From contig CAZIJU010000002.1 of assembly GCA_964539745.1 (NCBI GenBank), forward strand, positions 1 through 64,000: a stretch of DNA of 64,000 bases. Reading direction: 5' to 3'. Source of the stretch: DSNY01 sp964539745. Lineage in GTDB: Bacteria > Pseudomonadota > Gammaproteobacteria > Burkholderiales > Burkholderiaceae_F. How positions within the stretch are numbered: the stretch's first letter is position 1; each line of letters begins with the position of its first letter. The position numbers and the translations under genes were made by a program. Under the pieces are notes generated by a model that was given only the letters and a program-made list of their open reading frames with translations, ran no database searches and was not told where the DNA came from. Shown here piece by piece: positions 15,704-26,817 of the stretch.

Positions 15704-18439
15704 GTGAGCATCGCGCGCAGCTTCGCCGCACACCCCGTGATCTGCACCTCATTCGCCGGACGCTGCCGATTCGCGATGGCCCTCGTCATCGCGTTGTTGA
15801 CCGCATGCGGCGGCGGTTCGAGCAACGACAGCGGCTCGCCCGCCCCTGCCGCCGCGGCGATCGAGATCGCCTCGTTCACGCCGGAACAGGCTGGCCCGGG
15901 GGCGACGGTCACCGTCACGGGCACGGGCTTTGGCGCAGTGCAGTCCGCCCGGGTCGGCGCGACCAGCGCCAGCTTCACGATCGACTCGCCCACGCAGCTT
16001 CGGCTGATCGTTCCGGACGGTGCATCGACCGGGCCGATCGAGCTGGCGGGCGGCGGCCGCGTGGCGCAGTCCGCCGGCGCACTCGTCGTGCTCTCAGTGC
16101 CGAGGATCACGCGTGTGACGCCCGCGAGCGTCGTTCCGCCCGCCCGCATCGACGTGACCGGCACCGATCTGGACAAGGTCGCGCAGGCGCGGCTGAACTC
16201 GACGGTGCTCGCAATCGCGTCGCAGTCGCCGACGGCGCTGGCGCTGGACGTGCCGGTCGGCGCGTCCAGCGGTTTCCTCACGCTGGTGGGGACCGACGGT
16301 GCCGCTCGGACCAGCGCGCAGCAGATCACTGTCGTCGGGTCGATCGCCGTCGAAGGGTTCGCTCCGACGACGGTCGCGCGCGGGCTCACGCTGAACGTCA
16401 ACGGAGCGAACCTCGATCGGGCGACCGCCGTCGAGTTCGCCGGTGGCGCGCGGGCGCCCATCGCGACGCGCACCGGCAGCACGTCGATCGCCGTCACGGT
16501 GCCTGCGGCGGCGAACTCCGGCGTCTTCGCCGTGATTGGCAATGCCGGCGAACGCGTCGACGCGCCGGCGATCCTGACCGTCGTGCCGCGTATCGAGGTC
16601 GACGGATCCGCCGTGTACAGCGTGGCGGCCGGCGCGCCGGTCACGATCAACGGAACCGGTTTGAACGAGGTCAGCGCGGTCACGGTCGGGGCGAGCGCGG
16701 CGACGATCGGCGCACGCAGCGACACGCAGCTCATCTTCACGGTTCCCGCGGGCGTCAACTGCGGGCCGATCACGTTGCTGTCGCAAAGCCAGCCGTCGGT
16801 GGCGGCAGGGTCGGTGGTCGTCGGCGCCGGGTGCAACGTGCGAAGCGCCGGGGTGGAGTTCGCGCAGGTCTATTCGCAGAGCGCGGCAACGACGTACCAG
16901 CGGCTCGTTCCCGGCAAGGAGACCTGGGTGCGCGCGTATGTCGTCGCCGAGACGGCGGGAACGGCTGCACCGGCCGTGCGGCTCACCGGTTTGAACGGCA
17001 CGACCGTGCTCGGAACGATCGCGATGACCGGCCCGGCCGTGCTGCCGCAACTGGCCGCTGGCGCAGCGGTCCCGGATTCGATGCGCTACAACGAGGCGCA
17101 GACCTTCAACGCAAGCCTGCCGCCGTCCTGGGTCCGTGCGGGGCTGAGCGTGCGCGTGGAGATCGATCCGGACCGTCGCTACGGCAACCCGGTCGTGGTC
17201 GATGCCACGCCGGCGGTCGGCACCGCAACCCGCATCGACCTGGTGCTCGTGCCGCTCGTTTCGGGCGGCAACGTGCCCCAGATGCCGTCGGCCGCCGAAG
17301 TCGCCGACGAGATCGTGCGGCGGCTGCCGATCGCACGCGAGAACGTCAGCGTGGCGATTCGCCAGCCGTATACGCTGACCTCGGTGACCGACGGCGTCGA
17401 TACGAGCAGCGAATGGTCGAGCGCGCTGAGCGAGCTGGAGACGCTCCGGCGCAGCGAAGCGCGCACCAAGCATTACTACGGATTCGTGCGACCGATGGTG
17501 TCGGCCGGCACCGCCGGCATCGGCTACGTCAACCGCGTCGGTTCGACCTCGCCGAACCTGTCGGCGATCGGCTGGGACGCGAGCCGCGCATCGTGGCGCC
17601 GCACGTTCTCGCACGAACTCGGCCACAACTTCAGCCGCCCGCATGCACCGTGCGGCGGCGCAGACGGACCGGACCCCAACTACCCGTATCCGAACGGCGC
17701 GCTGAACGGCACGCCGCTGTTCGATTCGCTGCTCGACGACATCGTTTCACCGGCGGGGATGTCCGACATCATGGGCTACTGCAGCGGGACCTGGTTCTCC
17801 GACTACAACTTCCGCGAAGTGCAGCGCTTCGTCGAGGCGCAGCCGCAGCCGGCACTCGCCATTCAGAGCGCGGAGCGGGCGGCGGAGATCGTGGTCGTGT
17901 CCGGGTCGATCGGACTGGACGGCGTGCGCTTGAATCCGGTTCAGCGCATGCGCGGTGAGGCGCCGATCGCGCAGGCCGGCGAGTACACGCTGCGGCTTGC
18001 CACCGCCTCCGGCGCGACGATCGAGGTCCCGTTCGACGCGGTACGCGTCGATCATTCGATGCCGCCTGAGCTGCACTTCTTCGTCAAGCTGCCCGACCCC
18101 GGCGCGCTCGCGCAGGTCGCGGTGCTGCGCGGCGCGACCGTGCTGACGGAAGCGGGCGCGGGTACTGTGCGTGCGCAGGGCCAGCGCCCGCCGGCGCTGG
18201 CATCTGCGTCGGTCGACTGGAGCCAGGACGCGGGCGCGCTGGTGTTGGCCTGGGACGCGGCGGCATATCGCTATCTGAGTGTCACGCACGTCGCCGACGA
18301 CGGCGCGCGACGCGTGCTCGCGCTGCTGCTCACGGGCGGCAGCGCGCGCATCGACGTCGGCGATCTGCCGCGCGGCGGCGAGCTCGAGTTCGCACTGTCC
18401 GACGGCCTGAACACGCGCATCCTGGTCGCGCCGCGTTGA
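15704..18439 (+). CDS. metzincin-type metalloprotease lipoprotein with TIG repeats
   Basis: A 911-residue exported protein. A lipoprotein signal with lipobox LLTAC (about residues 31-35) precedes a Gly/Ser linker. Four IPT/TIG-like immunoglobulin repeats follow (about 50-380; ITRVTPASVVPPARIDVTGT is typical). The protease domain has the zinc motif HELGHNFSRPH (H637, E638, H641, H647) and a Met-turn SDIMGYC (M690), the metzincin signature. A C-terminal beta-rich region ends the protein. It is probably a cell-surface protease, with the TIG repeats as a stalk. The GTG start at 15704 gives a proper signal sequence; the ATG at 15776 would leave it too short. No obvious ribosome site. Confidence 0.82.
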   Translation: MSIARSFAAHPVICTSFAGRCRFAMALVIALLTACGGGSSNDSGSPAPAAAAIEIASFTPEQAGPGATVTVTGTGFGAVQSARVGATSASFTIDSPTQLRLIVPDGASTGPIELAGGGRVAQSAGALVVLSVPRITRVTPASVVPPARIDVTGTDLDKVAQARLNSTVLAIASQSPTALALDVPVGASSGFLTLVGTDGAARTSAQQITVVGSIAVEGFAPTTVARGLTLNVNGANLDRATAVEFAGGARAPIATRTGSTSIAVTVPAAANSGVFAVIGNAGERVDAPAILTVVPRIEVDGSAVYSVAAGAPVTINGTGLNEVSAVTVGASAATIGARSDTQLIFTVPAGVNCGPITLLSQSQPSVAAGSVVVGAGCNVRSAGVEFAQVYSQSAATTYQRLVPGKETWVRAYVVAETAGTAAPAVRLTGLNGTTVLGTIAMTGPAVLPQLAAGAAVPDSMRYNEAQTFNASLPPSWVRAGLSVRVEIDPDRRYGNPVVVDATPAVGTATRIDLVLVPLVSGGNVPQMPSAAEVADEIVRRLPIARENVSVAIRQPYTLTSVTDGVDTSSEWSSALSELETLRRSEARTKHYYGFVRPMVSAGTAGIGYVNRVGSTSPNLSAIGWDASRASWRRTFSHELGHNFSRPHAPCGGADGPDPNYPYPNGALNGTPLFDSLLDDIVSPAGMSDIMGYCSGTWFSDYNFREVQRFVEAQPQPALAIQSAERAAEIVVVSGSIGLDGVRLNPVQRMRGEAPIAQAGEYTLRLATASGATIEVPFDAVRVDHSMPPELHFFVKLPDPGALAQVAVLRGATVLTEAGAGTVRAQGQRPPALASASVDWSQDAGALVLAWDAAAYRYLSVTHVADDGARRVLALLLTGGSARIDVGDLPRGGELEFALSDGLNTRILVAPR

Positions 18440-18557
18440 CGTCGGGCGTCTTTGCGCCTTCGCTGCGCCGCTTCGTCGCGTCGCGGTTGTCCGTCCGTAC
18501 CGAATCGCCGAGACTGCCCGCGGCAGCCGAGCCGGCTGTATCGCGAGGGAGGCGACG

Positions 18558-18947
18558 ATGGACGTGTGGAAAACGCATGGTGCGTTCAGTTGGTGCGAGC
18601 TGATGACCACCGATGTGGAAGCGGCGAAGCGCTTTTACTCGAAGCTGTTCGGATGGGGCACGAAGCAGTTCGACATGCCGGACGGGCCCTACACGACGCT
18701 GCAGGTCGGTGAGGATTCGGTCGGCGGGATCATGAAGATCCCCGCCGATGCGCCGGCGATGCCGCCGCATTGGGGCTGCTACGTGACCGTCGAAAGGGTC
18801 GAGGATACGGTCGCGGCTGCGCAGTCGCTCGGCGGCAAGCTGCTGGTGCCGGTGATGGATGTGCCCGGCGTCGGGCGGATGGCCGTGCTCCAGGACCCGC
18901 AGGGTGCGGTGCTGTCCGTCATCACCTACGCGACGCCGTCGGGCTGA
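18558..18947 (+). CDS. VOC-family (glyoxalase-like) protein
   Basis: A 129-residue vicinal-oxygen-chelate protein: GAFSWCELMTTDVEAAKRFYSKLFGW is the classic first beta-alpha-beta module, and LLVPVMDVPGVGRMAVLQDPQGAVLSV the second. Such proteins are often antibiotic-resistance-like or unknown enzymes; substrate not known. GGGAGGCG lies a few bases before the ATG. It stands alone between the protease and the glucan cluster. Confidence 0.88.
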   Translation: MDVWKTHGAFSWCELMTTDVEAAKRFYSKLFGWGTKQFDMPDGPYTTLQVGEDSVGGIMKIPADAPAMPPHWGCYVTVERVEDTVAAAQSLGGKLLVPVMDVPGVGRMAVLQDPQGAVLSVITYATPSG

Positions 18948-19277
18948 GCGCCGCCGCCCGGCCGCCGCCCGCGCTGCGTTCGCGCTCCGCCGGAGCTGCC
19001 CGCTGGGGCGCCGGCGGGCTGGCCGAGACGGATCGACCGTTGCGGATGCGGGATTGCGGCCGCGGCGATTCCGCCGACGCGGATCCGGTTCGCGGCTGCG
19101 AGGAAGAATCCGGCGAAGTCGTCCTCGGCCGGGCCGTGCGCGCCGGTTCGGATGCGCGATCGAGGCGCGGCTCGGGATTGGGTGTGCGTGAGCCCGGCCG
19201 CGCGGCCAGCGCATTGTCCGTAGACTTCGTCGATCGACGCCGTCCGCAGCGTCCAGGCTCGACGAAGGAGCGACGAC
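18948..19277. other. intergenic region before glgX
   Basis: A 330-base stretch without a supported gene. Only the AAGGAG ribosome site for glgX at 19265-19270 is clear. No repeat or promoter stands out. Confidence 0.6.
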
Positions 19278-21431
<2,154 letters not shown>

Positions 21432-21713
21432 GCGGGCGCGCGCACGCGATGCCCTTCGGCGCGGCACGCACCGCCTGCGCGATTCCGGTGTCGGCCGCGC
21501 CGCTGGCGTTTGCGCGCGAGCGACGGGGCGCGGGAACCCCGTTGCCGTCCTTTTGCGTCGTCGGTTCCGAGCCAGGCCGGGCAGCGTCTGACGAGCGCCG
21601 TACCGAGTTGCGCCGCTTCAGCGGCGGCAAGCTCGACCGGACCGGACGCGATTCCTCGTCGCGCGCGTCCTGGCTCGCTCCGTCGGCCCCGGGCCGCTGG
21701 CAGGAAGGCGCAG

Positions 21714-24700
21714 ATGGATGAGGCGCTCGCGCGGCTCGCCGACGACTGCGGCATCCAGCTCGCGTACGACGACATCTGGGGGCGGGTGCAGCATGCACCG
21801 GAGCGGACGTTGCGCGCGCTGCTCGACGCGTTCGGTGCGGACGCCGCCGACCCCGCGGCGGCGCTTGCGGCGCGCGGCCGCGCGTTATGGCAGCGAACCG
21901 TCGAACCGGTGATCCTCGCCGCGACCGCGCGGCCGGCGTTCGAACTGCGCGTCAACGTCCGCGAGCGCGACGAACGCGCGCCGATCGCATGGCGCCTGCG
22001 GCACGAAGATGGAACCGATCGCGAAGGCGCGTTCACACCCGCCGACTGGCCGCTCGTGCAGCGCGAATCGGTCGACGGCGACGCATACGTCGCACGCGCG
22101 GTCCGCATCGAGGGTGTGCCGCCGGTCGGCTACCACCGCCTCGAAGTGTTCGACGCGCGCGGTCGCGCGACGGCGGCGCTGTGGGTCGCGCCCGGGCGCT
22201 GCTGGCTGCCGCCGGCGCTCGAAGCGGGCCGCCGCATCTGGGGACCGGCGGTACAACTGTATGCGCTGCGATCGCAGCGCAACTGGGGCATCGGCGATTT
22301 CACCGACCTGGCGAACCTGATCGAGCTGGCCGCGCGGCACGGCGCCGACCTCGTCGGGCTGAACCCGCTGCACGCGCTGTTTCCGCACGATGCGCGGCAT
22401 TGCAGCCCCTACAGCCCGTCGAGCCGGCTGTTCCTGAACGTGCTCTACGTCGACGTCGAGGCGGTGCCGGAGTTCGCGCGGTGCGAACGCGCGCGCGCGC
22501 GCGTGGCGACGGCCGACTTCCAGGCCCGGCTCGCGCGGCTGCGCGCCGCCGACTTCGTCGATTACGAAGGCGTACGCGCCGCGAAGTTCGAGATTCTGGA
22601 ACTGGCGGCGCGCGAGCTGCGCGGCGAACGCGCGGCGGCGTTTGAGCGGTTCAAGCGCGAACGCGGCGCGGACTTGCGCCGGCATGCGTTGTTCGAGGCG
22701 CTGCAGGAGCACCTGTACGCGCGCGATCCCGGCCGCTGGGGCTGGCCTGCGTGGCCGCTGCAGTATCGCGATCCGGACTCGCCCGACGTCGCCGCGTTCG
22801 CCGCGGCCCACGCCGAACGCATCGACTTCTACGCGTATCTGCAGTGGCTCGCCGACGAACAACTGGCGGCCGCGGCACAGCGTGCGCGCGCGCTCGGGAT
22901 GACCGTGGGGCTGTACGCGGATCTGGCGGTGTCGGTGGATCCCGGCGGCGCCGAGAGCTGGGCCGAACGCGCGCTGTATGCGCACGGGGTGCGAATCGGC
23001 GCACCGCCCGACGACTTCAACCCGAAGGGACAGGACTGGGGCCTGCCGCCGTGGCGACCCGAGGCGCTGCGGGAGGCGGCGCACGCGCCTTTCGTCGCCG
23101 TTCTGCGAGCGAACATGCGGTACGCGGGCGCGCTGCGCATCGACCACGTCATGGCCTTGATGCGGCTGTATCTGGTCCCGCCGGGCAGCGACGCGACGCA
23201 GGGCGCGTACGTGCACTACGCATTCGACGCGATGCTCGCGGCGGTTGCGATCGAAAGCCGGCGCAACCGCTGCCTCGTCATCGGCGAAGACCTCGGCACC
23301 GTGCCCGCCGCGGTCCGCGCCGCGCTCGCTGCCGCCGGCGTGCTGTCGTACAAGGTGCTGTACTTCGAACGCGACGCGGATGGAGGATTTCGAGCGGCGG
23401 CCGACTTTCCCGCGCTTGCGTTGGTGGCCGCATCGACCCACGATCTGCCGACGCTGGCCGGCTGGTGGGAGGCGCGCGATCTGGCGCTGCGCGAGTCGCT
23501 GTATCTGTATCCGAGCGCTGAGCTGGCGGCCGCGCAGCGCGCGCAACGCGCGCGCGACCGGCCGGCGCTGCTGCGCACGCTCGAACGCGAAGGCCTGCTC
23601 GGCGCTCAGAGCGAGCCTCCGCAGTCGGTCGACGAGCGCCTCGCCGGCGCGATTCACGCGCACATCGCGCGCACGAACGCGGCGGTCGCCGTCGTGCAGC
23701 CGGACGACATTTTCGGCGCGCGCGAGCAGGTCAACCTGCCCGGCACGACGAGCGAACATCCGAACTGGCGGCGCAGGCTCGAGGTGCCGCTGGAGCGCTG
23801 GGGCGAGGATTCGCGCTTCGTTGCCTGTGCGGCGGCGTTCGCCGCCGCACGCCCGCGCGCGACCGCGCCGGCCGAGCCGCCGCCGACGGTCGTTCCGCGC
23901 GCAACGTATCGGCTGCAACTGAGCCGCGACTTCACGTTCGCGCAGGCGACGGCGGTCGTGCCGTATCTGGCCGCGCTCGGCGTGTCGCACGTGTGCTGCT
24001 CGCCGTACCTGCGCGCGCGCGCCGGCAGCCGCGACGGGCGCGACATCGTCGACCATCGCGCGCTCAATCCGGAGATCGGCACCTGCGCCGACTTCGAAGC
24101 TTTGGTCGCCGCGCTGCGCGCGCACGGCATGGGGCAGATCGCCGAGGTGGTGCCCGATCTCATGGGCGTGCTACGCGCGGACAACGCGTGGTGGCTCGAC
24201 GTGCTGGAAAACGGTCCGGCGTCGGCGTACGCCCGCTTCTTCGACATCGACTGGACGCCGATCGACCCGGCGCTGCGCGGCAAGGTCCTGCTGCCGGTGC
24301 TCGGCGACGACTACGGTCGCGTGCTCGAACGCGGCGAGCTCTGGCTGGTGTTCGACGCGGAGGCCGGCGGCTTCGCGGTGCTGTACTTCGAACACCGCTT
24401 TCCGCTCGACCCGCGCACGTACCCAGCGCTGCTCGCCGCGGCCGCGAACGACGCATCCGCCGGTCCGACCGCGCGAGCGGCGCTCGCGGATCTCGCTGCG
24501 GCGTTCGACCGGCTCGCGCCGCGCGATTCGCCCGACGCCGGCGCGGTCGCTGCGCGTCGCAGCGACGCGCCGCGCCTGCAACGGTGGCTCGCGCAACTCG
24601 TCGTCAGGCATCGCTGGTTGCGGCCGGCGCTCGAGGCGGCGTGCCGCGCGCACGGCGCGGGCGAGGCGTTGCACGCGTTGCTCGAAGCGCAGGCATACCG

Positions 24701-26765
24701 GCTCGCGCCGGCGAGCGTCGCGGGCGACGAGATCAATTACCGGCGCCTCTTCGACGTCAACGATCTGGCGGCGCTGCGCGTGGAAGACGAAGCCGTTTTC
24801 GAGGCCACACACGCGAAGCTGCTCGCCTGGACCGCGCGTGGCGCCATCGACGGGTTGTGCATCGATCATGTGGACGGCTTGCTCGATCCGCGGCAGTACT
24901 TCGAGCGGCTGCAGCGCGCGCACCTGTGCGCAGCCGGTGTCGCGGCCGAACGCATCGAGGCGCTGCTCGGCGCCGAACCCAGGCCGCTGTACGTCGTCGC
25001 CGAGAAGATCCTTGCCGCGCACGAAGACCTGCGCGGCGACTGGGCGGTGCACGGTACGACCGGCGATCGCTTCGCCGGCGAGATCAACGGCCTGCTGGTC
25101 GACGGCACCAGCCGCCGGCGGATCGACCGCGCGTGGCGTGCGTTCGTCGGCAGCGAGGCCGGCGACTGGGACGACGTCGCCTACGCCGGCCGGCGCGAAG
25201 CGATGGCCGGCGCGCTTTCCGGGGAGCTGACGGTGCTGACGCGCCGGCTGCTGCAGCTCGCGCGTGCGGATGGGCGCACGCGCGACTTCACGCAGACCGC
25301 GCTGCGCGAGGCGCTCGCCGCGGTCGCGGCGTCCTTTCCCGTCTACCGCACGTACATCGTCGACGAACCGAGTGCCGCCGACCGCCGCGACATCGACTGG
25401 GCAATCGGGCGTGCACGGGTGCGCAGCCGCGCGGCCGACCCCGGCATCTTCGACTTCGTCCACGCCGCGCTGCTCGGCCGGGCGGCGGACGGTCCGTCCG
25501 CCGAAGCGCTCGCCTTCGCGCGCCGCTTCCAGCAGTTCACAGCGTCCGTCGCGGCAAAGGGCATCGAAGAGACGGCGTCGTCTCGCTTCAACCGGCTGCT
25601 GTCGCTCGCCGACGTGGCCGCCGATCCGCAGACCTTCGGCATCGGTGTGGCCGCCTGGCATGCGGCCGGTCGCGACCGCGGACAGCGCTGGCCGCATACG
25701 ATGCTGGCGACCTGCACGCGTGACTCCAGGCGTTCGGAGGACGTACGCAACCGGCTGAACGTGATCTCGGAGCTGCCGGCGGCATGGCGTCTGGCGGTGC
25801 GGCGCTTCTGCCGACTGAATCGACGCTTTCACCATATCGTCGACGGTGCGCGAGCGCCGTCGGCGAACGACGAATACGCGCTGTATCAGCTTCTGGCGGG
25901 CACCGTGCCGAGCGACGAGCTCGACGAAACGGCGCTCATTCGCTGGCGCGAGCGCGTGCTCGCGGCGTGGCTCAAGGGCGCGCGCGAAGCAAAGCTGCAC
26001 ACGAGCTGGACCCGTCCGAACCCCGAGTACGAAGAAGCGCTGAAGAACTTCGTCGAAGGGGCGCTTGCGCGCACGCACGACAACCCGTTCCTCGACGCGC
26101 TGCGCGAGGCGGCGGCGCCGCTCGCCTGGTTCGGCCAGTTGAACAGCGTGACGATGGCGCTCGCGAAGTTCACCTCGCCTGGCGTTCCCGACATCGATCA
26201 GGGCAACGAGACGATGACACTGCGGCTCGCCGATCCGGACGACCGCGCGCCGGTGGACTTCGCTGCGCTGCGCGCCTCGCTGGCCGATCTGCAGCGGTTG
26301 GCGGCGCGCTTGCCCGAGACTGCGCCGACGTTGCGCGAAGTGTTCGCGAACGGTCTGGCCAAGCTGTGGGTGACGTGGCGCTCGCTCGCGCTGCGGCGCG
26401 AGCGCGCCGCGCTGTTCGAGCGCGGCGAATACGTGCCGCTGCAAGCCAGTGGCGCCAAGGCCGCCCACGTCGTCGCTTTTGCCCGTCGGCTCGGCGACGA
26501 AGTCGCGATCGTGATTGCCGGCCGGCTGTATGCGCGGCTCGGCGCGGCCGTCGGCGAACTGCCGCTCGGCGCAGCGGTCTGGGACGACACGGCGGTCGAC
26601 CTGTCGCCGCTCGGGTCACCGGGGCCGATGCGTGACGCGCTCAGCGGTGCGACACTCGAAATCGGTGCCACGCTGCCGCTTGCCGTGGCGTGGAACGGGT
26701 TTCCCGGCGCCTTGTGGGTGTATGGCCATACGCCGAATCTCGATCGCACGGTGAGGGAGGAATGA
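21714..26765 (+). CDS. malQ-treY: bifunctional 4-alpha-glucanotransferase / maltooligosyltrehalose synthase fusion
   Basis: One 1683-residue frame joins two enzymes usually made separately. Residues 1 to about 715 are a GH77 amylomaltase: nucleophile D477 in LRIDHVMAL, acid/base E525 in VIGEDLGTVP and D577 in STHDLPTLAGWW. After a short Pro/Ala linker, residues from about 727 are TreY (GH13_26): it starts VPRATYRLQLSRDFTF, with nucleophile D1051 in LCIDHVDGLLDP and acid/base E1097 in YVVAEKIL. MalQ lengthens and reshuffles maltodextrins; TreY turns the reducing end into trehalose. AGGAAGG precedes the ATG at 21714; the frame is open 204 bases further up but has no support there. All catalytic residues seen are intact. 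No treZ is nearby. Confidence 0.93.
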   Translation: MDEALARLADDCGIQLAYDDIWGRVQHAPERTLRALLDAFGADAADPAAALAARGRALWQRTVEPVILAATARPAFELRVNVRERDERAPIAWRLRHEDGTDREGAFTPADWPLVQRESVDGDAYVARAVRIEGVPPVGYHRLEVFDARGRATAALWVAPGRCWLPPALEAGRRIWGPAVQLYALRSQRNWGIGDFTDLANLIELAARHGADLVGLNPLHALFPHDARHCSPYSPSSRLFLNVLYVDVEAVPEFARCERARARVATADFQARLARLRAADFVDYEGVRAAKFEILELAARELRGERAAAFERFKRERGADLRRHALFEALQEHLYARDPGRWGWPAWPLQYRDPDSPDVAAFAAAHAERIDFYAYLQWLADEQLAAAAQRARALGMTVGLYADLAVSVDPGGAESWAERALYAHGVRIGAPPDDFNPKGQDWGLPPWRPEALREAAHAPFVAVLRANMRYAGALRIDHVMALMRLYLVPPGSDATQGAYVHYAFDAMLAAVAIESRRNRCLVIGEDLGTVPAAVRAALAAAGVLSYKVLYFERDADGGFRAAADFPALALVAASTHDLPTLAGWWEARDLALRESLYLYPSAELAAAQRAQRARDRPALLRTLEREGLLGAQSEPPQSVDERLAGAIHAHIARTNAAVAVVQPDDIFGAREQVNLPGTTSEHPNWRRRLEVPLERWGEDSRFVACAAAFAAARPRATAPAEPPPTVVPRATYRLQLSRDFTFAQATAVVPYLAALGVSHVCCSPYLRARAGSRDGRDIVDHRALNPEIGTCADFEALVAALRAHGMGQIAEVVPDLMGVLRADNAWWLDVLENGPASAYARFFDIDWTPIDPALRGKVLLPVLGDDYGRVLERGELWLVFDAEAGGFAVLYFEHRFPLDPRTYPALLAAAANDASAGPTARAALADLAAAFDRLAPRDSPDAGAVAARRSDAPRLQRWLAQLVVRHRWLRPALEAACRAHGAGEALHALLEAQAYRLAPASVAGDEINYRRLFDVNDLAALRVEDEAVFEATHAKLLAWTARGAIDGLCIDHVDGLLDPRQYFERLQRAHLCAAGVAAERIEALLGAEPRPLYVVAEKILAAHEDLRGDWAVHGTTGDRFAGEINGLLVDGTSRRRIDRAWRAFVGSEAGDWDDVAYAGRREAMAGALSGELTVLTRRLLQLARADGRTRDFTQTALREALAAVAASFPVYRTYIVDEPSAADRRDIDWAIGRARVRSRAADPGIFDFVHAALLGRAADGPSAEALAFARRFQQFTASVAAKGIEETASSRFNRLLSLADVAADPQTFGIGVAAWHAAGRDRGQRWPHTMLATCTRDSRRSEDVRNRLNVISELPAAWRLAVRRFCRLNRRFHHIVDGARAPSANDEYALYQLLAGTVPSDELDETALIRWRERVLAAWLKGAREAKLHTSWTRPNPEYEEALKNFVEGALARTHDNPFLDALREAAAPLAWFGQLNSVTMALAKFTSPGVPDIDQGNETMTLRLADPDDRAPVDFAALRASLADLQRLAARLPETAPTLREVFANGLAKLWVTWRSLALRRERAALFERGEYVPLQASGAKAAHVVAFARRLGDEVAIVIAGRLYARLGAAVGELPLGAAVWDDTAVDLSPLGSPGPMRDALSGATLEIGATLPLAVAWNGFPGALWVYGHTPNLDRTVREE

Positions 26766-26817
26766 CGATGATGTTCGTAGCGATGTTGCCGAATGCAGCC
26801 GCGCGGCCGCACCGGCG

